Assembly (NCBI GenBank): GCA_018857735.1 | Contig: JABMCL010001056.1 | Coordinates: forward strand, 932,501 to 996,500 | DNA length: 64,000 nucleotides | Direction of reading: 5' to 3' | Source of the DNA: Alviniconcha marisindica | Taxonomy: Eukaryota; Mollusca; Gastropoda; Provannidae | Shown here: positions 50,801 to 59,059 of the stretch, one piece after another | How the letters are laid out: every line of letters starts with the position of its first letter | Position numbering within the stretch: the first letter of the stretch is position 1 | Translations under genes and position numbers: made by a program | The notes under the pieces: model-generated | The model's input: only the letters and a program-made list of their open reading frames with translations | What the model was told of the DNA's origin: nothing | Databases searched by the model: none

Positions 50801-52122
50801 CTCAGAAAGACACCTCCCCTTCCGCCACTCCATTTTCATGACCCAATTCTAAATAAGTAGGTCATCTTGGTGACCTAGTCCTTGTGCAAAACAACAACAA
50901 AGAAATGGAATCTTCCAGTACTGCTGCTGGGTTTGCCATCAGTTACACTTTGGGCTGCCTGCTTACCAATACTCTGGTACACACACCCTCCCTTTATTTT
51001 TCTCCTTTTTTTACGTGTGTATTTTATACCATAGTCCATCCCGAAGTAACCGTGATATCTTTGTGTGGAAGACCAAAATATTGGTCATGTGATATGCAAA
51101 TGAAACAGCTGACCCCAATGTAGCTGAGTTGTCAAGGCAAAAAAAAACTAAATACAGGCGTCAATATCACAAAATGCATGTTTCTGATGTCTAAACGGCT
51201 TCTAAGATCAAATAAAGAACTTATAGTGGTATACACCCGCATGGATTTTAACAACAGGTGTGCAAAAATATTTCCCATCGTGCATAAACACCATGCTACC
51301 AACAGCTCCAGAAACAAAGCAACACCAGTTAGGCAAATCTGCATCAAACTTAGATTTCGATCTAAACAACTCAACATTTGCAATCACTGAAAGACACTGA
51401 TCATAGCCAAAGAAAATACATAAGGCAAATTAATAAAAAAATGAATGCTGTGGGTCAAAATATCGAACCTTCTCCCAGTTGCCTTCCGTGACGTGAGCTC
51501 TCAATTTAGCTGCGGACGGGTGCTCCAATGTACATCCAGACTCGGCAATGAGCTGCTCTGCTGTTTGGCTGAAAGCATGAAAATGAAACTAAAAATGCTT
51601 ATTTGCGACGTGTTTGCCACAATAACACCATGAGAAAACAAACCGCTTGATTTGTAAGATCACAACTCCACTTTCTGACAAGCCTCAAAGGAACTCCGAA
51701 TCGAGAATTTGAAGCGCAGAAAGACATTATTTTTACACAACGCAGTCTGGTTCAATTTGCCCCAAAACAGCCACCGACGACAAATGGTACTTCACAATGA
51801 ATAGGCTAGCAACAGTACACAATATTTACGGAATAATCATTTTCATATCCCACTTCTCTCCGTGCTCACATCAACACTGAAACAGAAATCACGTTTCGTC
51901 ACCCAGATGCTGAGGTGCTTACTTTAGTCCAAGGCCTCGTAAATGCTGCCCAATCAGACGAACAATGTCTTGGTCTGTACGTGACAAAGCTTTGGTGGCC
52001 GTCGATTTATTGCCATTTTCGATGATTTCGCCATTAGTGGCAGTAGGACACAGTCCATTCTGCTGTGATGTTGTCGCCTCCTCGCTTTCTCCATTGTGCT
52101 GTGGGCAGCCATTGGCCTGCAT
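38692..52122 (-). CDS. WDR26: WD repeat-containing protein 26 (CTLH/GID E3 ligase subunit), 14 exons
   Basis: Exons in order: 51923-52122, 51469-51568, 49220-49276, 48261-48397, 46805-46902, 45745-45901, 44663-44801, 43917-44057, 43008-43127, 42135-42280, 41564-41642, 40304-40433, 39139-39312, 38692-38726. They total 1713 bp, 570 residues plus TGA. Every intron is GT-AG and all phases fit. Residues 1-50 are a Ser/Asn/Gln-rich leader starting MQANG, as in vertebrate WDR26. LisH lies at about 50-80 ([27 protein letters not shown]) and CTLH at about 80-165 ([20 protein letters not shown]). Seven WD40 repeats span about 255-558, e.g. [15 protein letters not shown] and [12 protein letters not shown]. 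The family recruits substrates to the CTLH ubiquitin ligase. The tail [11 protein letters not shown] depends on using the gtgagc donor at 39138; gtgagg nine bases upstream of it would change the end. Confidence 0.95.
39086..39108. repeat. Poly-G tract just inside WDR26 last intron
   Basis: 23 G on the plus strand, with more G-rich sequence left of it. In the WDR26 transcript it is a poly-C run about 30 nt past the exon 13 donor. Confidence 0.95.
39530..39850 (-). mobile_element. LINE 3' end in WDR26 intron 12
   Basis: On the reverse strand it starts in decayed ORF2 sequence (...RKPSSSHS frame; nucleotide match 'aaaaccttcctcttctcaca'), then 'cagtacccagtttctgct', a short GT run and the same 3' UTR as 54904-55345, ending in a short ATT-rich tail at 39530. 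Confidence 0.8.
39985..40235 (+). mobile_element. Family 2 SINE fragment in WDR26 intron 12
   Basis: It carries a B-box-like 'gggttcgattccac', then 'ctcttcaaaagctgtggtct', 'gtggatgctgtcttg', 'atggctctcatcaccaccca' and 'tggtgacagtgtgtatag'. These match the reverse-strand copy at 45255-45593. A ~50-bp extension at 40185-40235 also matches 56720-56785. Confidence 0.7.
42918..43030. repeat. ~55-bp duplication spanning the WDR26 exon 9 donor
   Basis: Both copies share 'catccttc', 'agactc/gcagggct', 'cacacatatg/cacacacatg' and 'ttgaactgg/tagaactgg' blocks. The copy at 42968-43030 contains the genuine exon 9 end and donor (43008/43007); the other lies in intron 9 and lacks a GT donor. Confidence 0.55.
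43430..43700 (-). mobile_element. Degenerate family 2 SINE in WDR26 intron 8
   Basis: On the reverse strand the order is a head ('gagcaggtttggccttgtgc', 'gtaagca'), 'ggtttatagatctggc', 'ctcaccacagtattgaattgg', 'gcccatcatagtgtag' and 'gtgatggtgacagtgtgg', the same order as at 45593-45360. It is the most decayed copy. Confidence 0.55.
44794..44905. repeat. 56-bp tandem duplication of the WDR26 exon 7 splice acceptor
   Basis: Copy 1 (44794-44849) holds the exon 7 start and its acceptor at 44801/44802. Copy 2 (44850-44905) holds an equally good acceptor at 44857/44858 with the same pyrimidine tract. The two differ at about seven positions. Confidence 0.9.
45255..45595 (-). mobile_element. Family 2 tRNA-derived SINE in WDR26 intron 6
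   Basis: Read on the reverse strand from 45593, a tRNA-like head has A-box-like 'tggcctagcggtaaggcg' and B-box-like 'ggttcgatacc'. The body has 'ctcttcaaaaaggttgtggt', 'atggctctcatcgctgccca', 'ggtggtgacagtgtagcg', and a tail with 'gtccctaataagccttatgg' and 'gtggacgttaagcac'. It is the best family-2 copy and links heads (39985, 43690) with tails (4290, 31437, 49560). Confidence 0.8.
46945..48300. repeat. Degenerate minisatellite in WDR26 intron 4, derived from the end of exon 4
   Basis: The unit is about 62-70 bp: 'cagcagttacttgacagtgc', 'agtgacttgtgtgctgagca', 'tgtgaacaggttcagcattc'. It matches the 3' end of exon 4 plus its donor (48225-48315), where the plus strand reads 'cagctagttgcctagatagt', 'gacttacgtgctaagtgtgt', 'gaacacgttcagtgttg'. 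Clear units lie at about 47465, 47543, 47610, 47669, 47739, 47808 and 47871; looser ones reach 48230, and one lies at 46948-47035. Confidence 0.8.
48805..49112. repeat. ~152-bp tandem duplication in WDR26 intron 3
   Basis: Two copies (about 48805-48955 and 48957-49112) share 'gtgtcagtggtttatctgac', 'catcagcaatatgatgca', 'gccatcagtggggtgaaag' and 'cacacttcagataat'. A decayed third copy precedes them from about 48723. Confidence 0.85.
49495..49935 (+). mobile_element. Two tandem family 2 tails in WDR26 intron 2
   Basis: Copies at about 49560-49737 and 49770-49925 both contain 'ttcaggagctgt.tgagagtc', 'gaggtggccgtcct', 'gtcctaacgagcctt', 'tccgtggac.taaa' and 'ggtctcagcttgtccctaat'. The pair arose by local duplication or two insertions. 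Confidence 0.75.
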
Positions 52123-52217
52123 GTTACCAGCAGAGATGCGTTGCTTTTTATGCGGTGGGGGCGAAACACCACCGTCTTCTGAGCCTGAGGACGATGCCAG
52201 TATTGCTCTACGGCACA

Positions 52218-52255
52218 GCTATGGTTTGTATTAGTCAGGGAATACAAACCATAGC
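52218..52255. promoter_or_regulatory. Perfect 15-bp stem, 8-nt loop upstream of WDR26 start
   Basis: The left arm GCTATGGTTTGTATT (52218-52232) and right arm AATACAAACCATAGC (52241-52255) are exact reverse complements around AGTCAGGG. It lies 96-133 bp before the WDR26 ATG. It would form a stable hairpin in the 5' UTR if transcription starts upstream of it, or a dyad site in DNA. Confidence 0.8.
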
Positions 52256-52322
52256 CACTATTCAAAGACAAACAATCGATACCCAAGCGAATCAGTCTTC
52301 TGTGACCAAATTTGTTTTGCTG

Positions 52323-52330
52323 TGACGTCA
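52323..52330. promoter_or_regulatory. Consensus CRE palindrome in WDR26 promoter region
   Basis: TGACGTCA, the full CREB/ATF site, about 200 bp upstream of the WDR26 start codon. That distance fits a promoter element. No TATA box is evident nearby. Confidence 0.55.
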
Positions 52331-52915
52331 CCAACTCGAGCAGGGATGATGGGAAATTCCGGCCTGAAGAAATCTCTAACTTTTTGCTCATTATACGAAC
52401 CGCGTCGTTTAAAATTAAACAAAGTTGTTCAGAGTCATGAAAATGTTCATCTTTCACCTCTTGAGCTTATTTTAACAAAGAAAGAGCGGTTCAAACGAAC
52501 TGTGAAAGTGAGACACCCTCCCTGAAAAAATGGACGCTCCCGAGTACTCCCCCACCCCCACCCCCTCAGTGGCAAAACTTTGCTGTAACTTTTCGCATTA
52601 CAGCGATACAAAAGAACCGGTACTGGAAAACTTACATGCTACGGTTGACTAACATGTAACAGAAAAGTCGGATTGCTGCAAATCTGTACGCGACGAATAG
52701 AGAACCATATCGCGAATGTGTACATATATGCCCTACCCCAACACCCCCCACCCTGCCGTATTTTTTTTTTACAATTTTTATCCGTGAAATAGAAGTGGAA
52801 GCAATCACCAGGTACATACTGCCTATGTATCCAAATCATTAGATATGGAAGAAGGTTTGCAAAGAAAAAAAGAAAAAAAATCGGCTACCAATGACGGCAA
52901 AGTTGAATTTTGCCA

Positions 52916-52947
<32 letters not shown>

Positions 52948-53183
52948 TGTTGTTTACTTCTTTCCTTCCATGTACATAACTTCTCTTTGCTTCACGCAAT
53001 GTTGAATATATGTCATAACCCCCACCACACACACACACACACACAAAAAAAGCCTTTCTTTTTTAATCTTCTCCAGGCAGTCATATATATAGGTTCTACA
53101 TGACATACACTGGTACAATGTAACGTCCAACAGAACAGTTTGGGTACCTGCATGAACTCATGAACAAACAACATTTTGAGGGA

Positions 53184-53243
<60 letters not shown>

Positions 53244-53267
53244 AGACAGGCATTCATGCACACAATA

Positions 53268-53354
<87 letters not shown>

Positions 53355-54109
53355 GTGCAGAGAGAGTGTGTTATTCTGTAAAAAAAATAATTTTTAAATC
53401 AAGTCATCATTTGTTCCCATAGAATGTGTTTATTCTCAAAGACTTGCAACTCAAAATAAAAATAATTGAAAGGTCGTGAAGCTCAAACTATTTTGTATAC
53501 AAACTGCATGGCTACCTTTGCTTTTGTCCTGTTTTTGGTGAGTTCCATCCATGCATAATAAGTTATGTGCTCATTTACTCACATTCAAAACACAAAATTA
53601 TAACATGAAAAATTTCAGACTCTCCGACTGACATTAAAAGAATTGGTCAGTCACCAAACTGGATATGAATGTGTAATTTAGGTTTCAAAGTTAACATCAC
53701 AAAGAGTTTCAAACATCTTGCTTCAACAACATGCAGGAGACCTGTCAACTGTCTCAGTGATGCATGTATGTTCATGTTGTATGTTGTCAGTTTCCTTGTA
53801 GTGGCACATTATTTCTTGTACGTTTACTTTTCTTTCATATTATTCTAACTAAAAGTTTGAATTTGGTTTAAATGTCAGAGTATGATATTAGTAAAGCACA
53901 ATGACTTTGTGTAAAGAAAAAGGTGCTTTATAAAGGTTATTATTATTATGTATATAATTATAAGTCAACAAAGTATGCAGCTGTCAAAAAAGCAACAACA
54001 AAAAGAGCACAGTTTTCAGTTTGATCTTCCCACAGTCACTGATATGACCTTCAAATGTGAGAAATGTCTCCAAAAGTGGCATTAGTAGTATAAAACCCTA
54101 GTGCAGGTT
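52331..54109. other. WDR26 upstream intergenic DNA, no gene recognised
   Basis: It contains a C-run of 30 (52917-52946) and the compound microsatellite listed next. I see no coding evidence. Confidence 0.5.
53188..53353. repeat. TA then CA microsatellite
   Basis: A TA run spans 53189-53240 and CA runs span 53273-53353. Confidence 0.95.
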
Positions 54110-55109
54110 ATCATAGTGCAAAGGGTGAGAGCTCTCACACGGTCAGCCCTCCTGAATGCAACTAACTTCACGGCTTGACTACTGCAACTGTCTCCTCATG
54201 GGTACACCTAATTCTGTTATCCAACCTCTCCAGAAAATTCAGAACTTTGCTGCAAGACCTGTTCTCTTGGCACCCCATCACCACCACTCAACACCTCTCC
54301 TGGAAAAACTGCACTGGCTTCCCATTTCAGAACGTATTAAGTATAAAGTCGCTTGTATGTGTTTCAGTGCTATAAATGGTTCTGGTCCTGCTTACCTCTC
54401 TGAACTGCTGCATGTCTACACTCTGTCTCATACACTACACTCTTCTTCTGACACCCGCATGCACACTCCGAGCACCACTTTCCAGCACCCTCCTCCAAAT
54501 TCTGCCAGATTTAGTTACGCCACTGAAGGGGCACTCTTTATCTCCGCGTAGCTGTCCAGCGACGTGGTCAGTGCCCTCTGAAAGGTTCAGGTACTAATAT
54601 GACTGTAGAAGCAACCTAGCACCAAAGCACGCACGTAAACATGAGAAATCCACCCCGGGTAAAAATAAATAAAAAAAAGTTCTGTCTCAATTCAAACGAT
54701 TGTGGTTTTATTTGTGCTGGTGTAAACTTTGTTGGCAGCTATAAATGACATCTTGTTTTATTTGGGTCATTTGTAACAAACTTAGTGCTGTTTGAGCACC
54801 AACAAAAAACTGCTCGTTAGCTGACAGTTTTCTGGACCCTAAGGCGTAACTAAATATGGCAGTGGTTAAAGGCAGGATGTTGTATACCAGTGCTTGGAGT
54901 TTGACCCGCATGCTGGAAATCCAACAATACAAACGCAAGACTCATGGATTTTGCACCTTCTCTTGCTTTGGACCCCACATTTGGAATTCACTCCCACAAG
55001 ACCTTAGACACTGCTCAACCCTGTCATCTTTTAAAGCCAAATTGAAAACCTTCCTCTTCTCACAGTATTTCCATCCTAACTAATATCAGTACCCAGTTTC
55101 TGCTACAGT

Positions 55110-55195
<86 letters not shown>

Positions 55196-55345
55196 TTTAT
55201 AATACTTTATGTAAACTGTTTTGGTAGTACTATGCTCTACATGTGTATAGAATATCATATTTAGGTTAACATGTATCATGTGAGCACTCAGGGCCTTGAT
55301 GAGTGCATGATAAATGTACATTATTATTATTATTATTAAATACCA
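54110..55345 (+). mobile_element. 5'-truncated CR1/Jockey-like LINE, split by a later insertion
   Basis: The 5' piece (54110-54462) encodes the region after reverse transcriptase: SRLDYCNCLL, LQKIQNFAAR, LHWLPISERIKYKV, YLSELLHVYT and SDTRM. The 3' piece (54904-55345) resumes at TRMLEIQQYKRKTHGF, then FGPHIWNSLPQDLRH and [16 protein letters not shown], and stops at about 55083. The 3' UTR contains a long GT run (55111-55190) and ends in (ATT)n. The two pieces join perfectly at the protein level if 54463-54903 is left out. It is a dead copy, the longest of this family here. Confidence 0.85.
54463..54903. mobile_element. Element X, copy B, inserted in the LINE
   Basis: This 441-bp insert is flanked by a 10-bp direct repeat ACCCGCATGC (54453-54462 and 54904-54913). 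It is homologous to 57965-58630. Shared blocks are 'ctccaaa.tctgccaga', 'gggcactctttatctcc', 'tctgaaaggtt.gggtactaa'-like sequence, 'cgggtaaaaa', 'attcaaac', 'tttatttgtg.tgg' and 'ggcagtgg...ggatgt..tataccagtgc'. I cannot place it in a named superfamily. Direction of transcription is unknown. Confidence 0.75.
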
Positions 55346-56764
55346 ACTAATTCTCTTGGTCACTCAGAAAAACTAGCCAGTGTCAAAAGTTCTTGGTGAG
55401 TCTGCAAACATGTTGTTTGCTTGCTTTAAATACAAGGTAAAGTTGTGAAAAGTATTCTGATTTATGGTATTATAAACAACTGTAAAAAGCATACAAAGTG
55501 AAATCTGATTGGATAAGAACTTTGCAAAATCAAACCACTTCCTTGAGAGTTTACTTTTTAACACCCCGATTACTTTGAAGTCAGGGTGCTGTCACGGCAA
55601 CTGGTGTAAAAAGCCACATTCAGTGGAGATCTTCATAATGCAAACTGAGTCAGACACTTACATACACAGCATCAAAGAAAAAGCCAGCATGATTTTTTTT
55701 AGCATGGACAGCCACGCCGACAAATAAACACTCATCATCACATAGACTCACATGTCTTTGCACACCAACCAGTCCAAAAACAAAAGCAACTTTCAGTGGA
55801 ATTTTTCTCAAGTTCTTTGTCCAAAGCTGCTGTAACCTTTGATTTTCAGCCGTCAAAGTCACCAAAGCTGCAGATATGAAAAGGTAAATAAAACTCAATG
55901 GAGGTAGTCATCATGCAAAGTTTGTTCGATTTCAATGTTGTTCCACAGAGACACTAAGGACTATTAGGGATGGGGAGCCCAGAACAGCCACCTTGACTTT
56001 CACACAGCTCCTGAGCTTGGCAAAGTTTGAGAGAAAAATTTACTTAAATAGGCTCTGAGCAAAAGCATGTGTTGAGAGCTCAGAAGCTATGTGAAAGTCA
56101 AGGTAACCATCCTGGGCCCCCATCCCTACTAGTCCATGCATGTCTCTGTGGACGTAAAGCAATGTTAGAAGATGACGAAGAAGCCAGTGTCAACATTTTA
56201 GTCAAAGATGCCCTCTGACCTGGTGGCTACATAAACACTCTGGTGAACATGTAAACATCCATCATTACACTGGTTCCCGTAATTTTTTATGAGTAAATGG
56301 CCAGGGTATAATAAAGACTCCATTATAATGATTGGAACACTTTTTTTACACAAATATGCTTCTTCTTTTTTCTTTTTTTTTTCTTTTTTAAAGTATGCTA
56401 TTATATGTCCATGAAAGGTAAATATATTCTCTGCAACCTGTAAACTAGAGTGCTCTGACAGTGCCTCAGAAATAATGAAGACAGATCATAAATTTCATGC
56501 AAAAACAGGAACAAACAAAATAATGTGAACACATGAAAGTAAGAGCAAATTTCCAGCTAAAATAAAGGATGAACACTTGCCTCTGTGCACATGTAAAACA
56601 AATAGGTAAATCAACAACAAAAATAACCACTTGCTGACTCTAATGTCTCACACCAAGGGGAAAAAATTATTTGTTAGAAAATGAACACCAACATAGTATG
56701 TGAACTATAAATATCTGTCCCTCTCTACCCACCTCCTGGGATCTTGGTCCCTGCCAGTACCTAC
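55346..56764. other. Intergenic with degenerate ~90-130 bp repeats and an inverted repeat pair
   Basis: Between about 55590 and 55915 a motif ('cagtggagatcttcataatgcaaac', 'aactttcagtggaatttttctc', 'aactcaatggaggtagtcatcatgcaaag' are three versions) recurs. An open minus-strand frame here (55662-55867) is discussed under findings. 56380-56395 is T-rich. Confidence 0.4.
55938..56170. repeat. Inverted pair of family 2 tails
   Basis: A reverse-strand fragment at about 55940-56020 ('ccttgactttcacacagctcctgagct') faces a forward fragment at about 56085-56168 ('gagctcagaagctatgtgaaagtcaagg'). The 60-bp spacer lets them pair as a long hairpin. Confidence 0.7.
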
Positions 56765-56879
56765 CAGAGACCATGGCATACACAAGTCCAAGGAATGAAC
56801 CAACCACAGATAAATGTATCACTGCTACAGTCAGGACATGCATTACAAATCTTCCATCCATTTGTATCTAAACTGGGGA

Positions 56880-57060
56880 TTTTTTTCTTCTCTTCTTCCT
56901 ACTTCCTAAAACCTTTTCAGGCCAACACTGTTTCCTAAGTGTGCTCCAAAGCAATGAAATTTCGTCCCTTCTGACATGTCATGTTCAGTCATCCCATGCC
57001 TTCAAAACTGCATTAAAAACTCACCTCTACAAACAATACCACAGCAAGTGATTTCAAAAT
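56880..57060 (+). pseudogene. Decayed LINE 3' coding end
   Basis: The frame reads VLQSNEISSLLTCHVQSSHA then FKTALKTHLYKQYHSK, the usual 'FKTALKTHLF' ending of CR1/Jockey-type ORF2. It is followed by a 'ccaccccattacattcc' region with no clear tail. Confidence 0.6.
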
Positions 57061-57611
57061 CTGTCTTCTTCCCACCCCATTACATTCCTTCAGTGCACCC
57101 ATGTGTGTGCAGGGGTGTGGGTGTGGTGAGCGAGAAATACAACATAATGTTCATATATTCTTTTGGAGGTGTTATGTGTACATTTCTGTTGATCTTGCAA
57201 AGCACAATGTGCTCGCCCTTGTGGGTGAGATACCACACTATAGAAGTGACCGCTATTTATTATTAGTCAGAATATTCCTGTGGCCAACTTGGGTAAATTT
57301 CAATGAGAAGCAGTTGAGACAGAACTGGTCTGCCCAGCCTGGCACAGAGTCACCAGAGGCAACTTCCCCTCTGCTACCAACTGTATTTGATTTTCATTGT
57401 TCCCCCCATGCCTGCCTGAAACCACATACATCAGTCAACACTGTATGTGTTCCCCACTTTTCACACATACTTACAGTGTGTGTGCTTTCTTCTTTCAACT
57501 GGAGGCCTGTGTACGAGAGAAATATTCCAGTGAGTGTGCATTCCTGGGCCCCTCAATATAAAACACAGGGCATGTCCAAAATAAAAATAAATATTAAAAA
57601 GAAAAAAAGCA

Positions 57612-57657
57612 CCCCCCCCCCCCCCCCCCCCCCCCCACACACACACACGCACACACA
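57612..57657. repeat. Poly-C tract followed by CA repeat
   Basis: 25 C and then CA/CG dinucleotides. Confidence 0.95.
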
Positions 57658-57964
57658 CATAGATTGTCACAACAGAGGCCATTTCAGAGCCCCTTTTCTG
57701 ACAAGCTTTTGTTCCTGGCATCCTGTTTTTTCCCTAAATCAGATAAACCTGAAATGAGTCCAAGAATACTCAAATCTGGTCAATGACTGCCAATGCTCTT
57801 CAAGAAAATCAAGCACAATAATGGGCAACATAACCAAAGTCAAACACCGTAACAGTGAAATTCAACCCAAGTACTTCCATTTTAACACTTTAGATGCAGG
57901 ACAATCCATAAACAAGAAACTGGCTTGTCAACTTTTTTTCTTTTTTTTGGTCCCAAAAGGCTGC

Positions 57965-58630
57965 CTTCCTTAGCATGCACAGCTCTGTTCCAACATTCCA
58001 AGCCTTGCTTTCCAACACCTTCCTCCAAACTCTGCCAGAACTGATTATGCCACTAACAGGGCACTCTTTATCTCCATGCAGCCATCCTCTGGTGCTGTCA
58101 CCACCCTCAGAAAGGTTTGGGTACTAACAAGACAGAAAGCAACATAGCATTAAAGCAAGCATGTAACTATGTGGTGTGTCTGCCCGGGTAAAAAAATTAG
58201 TTCCATCTCGATTCAAACAAGGAATGAGTGAACAACTGCTGGTGAGGTTGACAAAATAGAACAGCTCTAGAGAAATGTACTCACCTTTATGATGACACAT
58301 AAAGAACAATTAAAAACACAAGTGCTTTGAACACATAGTCTTTGTCTGGTCGAAAGTGCCTATGCTTTTAATTGTTCTTTATGTGTCGTCGTATAGGTGA
58401 GTACATTTCTCTAGAGCTGTTCTATTTTATTGATTCAAACAGTTTGGGTTTTTATTTGTGATGGCATAAGCCATGTGGACAGTAATATAAGAAATGCCTG
58501 ATCTAATCTGAGTTGTCTCTTTCAAACTTAAGGAACAACACTGGAGACCTGTGACACAACCAGTTGTGGCAGTGGCTGGAGAAAGGATGTCATAAGCCAG
58601 TGCCCAGTGTTTGCTCCATTCCTGGTAAGA
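57965..58630. mobile_element. Element X, copy A, interrupted by a foldback element
   Basis: Homologous to 54463-54903 from 'gcatgcac' on the left to 'cagtgcccagtgtttg' on the right. The match is broken only by the insert at 58219-58440. Confidence 0.7.
58219..58440. mobile_element. Foldback/MITE insertion with 9-bp target duplication
   Basis: GATTCAAAC occurs at 58210-58218 and 58432-58440, while copy B of element X has a single ATTCAAAC at this point: an empty-site comparison. Inside, arms at about 58253-58318 and 58371-58436 are inverted copies over ~64 bp (e.g. 'gaacagctctagagaaatgt' and its complement) around a ~52-bp loop. There is no transposase. A 9-bp duplication is compatible with several DNA-transposon superfamilies. 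Confidence 0.85.
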
Positions 58631-58634
58631 ACTG

Positions 58635-58806
58635 TCCCATGAGTAATCCTTCAAACAAGATACGGTAAATGTGTGTGCACCAATAGCGATGCACATTTCA
58701 ACAATACACAAAACCAGCATGGCACAAAGTAAGAGAGCCCCAATGAAGGGCAGTGGAGAGGGGAAGGCAATGTCACAACCCGAAACAGCGATCACCAAGA
58801 GAAGTG
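58635..58806 (-). other. Hydrophobic open frame, possible membrane-protein exon
   Basis: On the reverse strand a frame runs ...PLPFIGALLLCAMLVLCI then VEMCIAIGAHTFTVSCL. It resembles a transmembrane helix followed by the ExCIA-type motif of the fourth helix of MS4A proteins. It is bounded on the upstream side by a GT microsatellite and downstream by element X. No convincing splice donor is seen. The resemblance is weak and may be chance. Confidence 0.25.
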
Positions 58807-58877
58807 TTTGGTGAACGTGTGCTGTGTGTATTTGTGTGTGTGAGTGTGTGCAAGTGTGCATGCATGTGTGTGGTGTG

Positions 58878-58880
58878 TGC

Positions 58881-58975
<95 letters not shown>
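58878..58975. repeat. GT microsatellite
   Basis: Nearly fifty GT units, flanked on both sides by GCATGCATGTGTG-type sequence. Confidence 0.97.
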
Positions 58976-58978
<3 letters not shown>

Positions 58979-59059
58979 ATGCATGTGTGTGTGTGTGCGT
59001 GCGTGCAGGCATGTATGCATGTGTGTGTGCAAGCAAAGAGACAGGCATGTCAACAAAGT

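Noticed and set aside
51954..52457. 167-codon minus-strand frame over WDR26 exon 1
   Set aside because: Overlaps the real exon 1 in a different frame; the MQANG start and LisH motif fix the true frame.
58427..59056. 209-codon minus-strand frame
   Set aside because: The first half is the GT/CA microsatellite and the last third is element X plus the edge of an inserted foldback element; only the middle hydrophobic piece might be coding.
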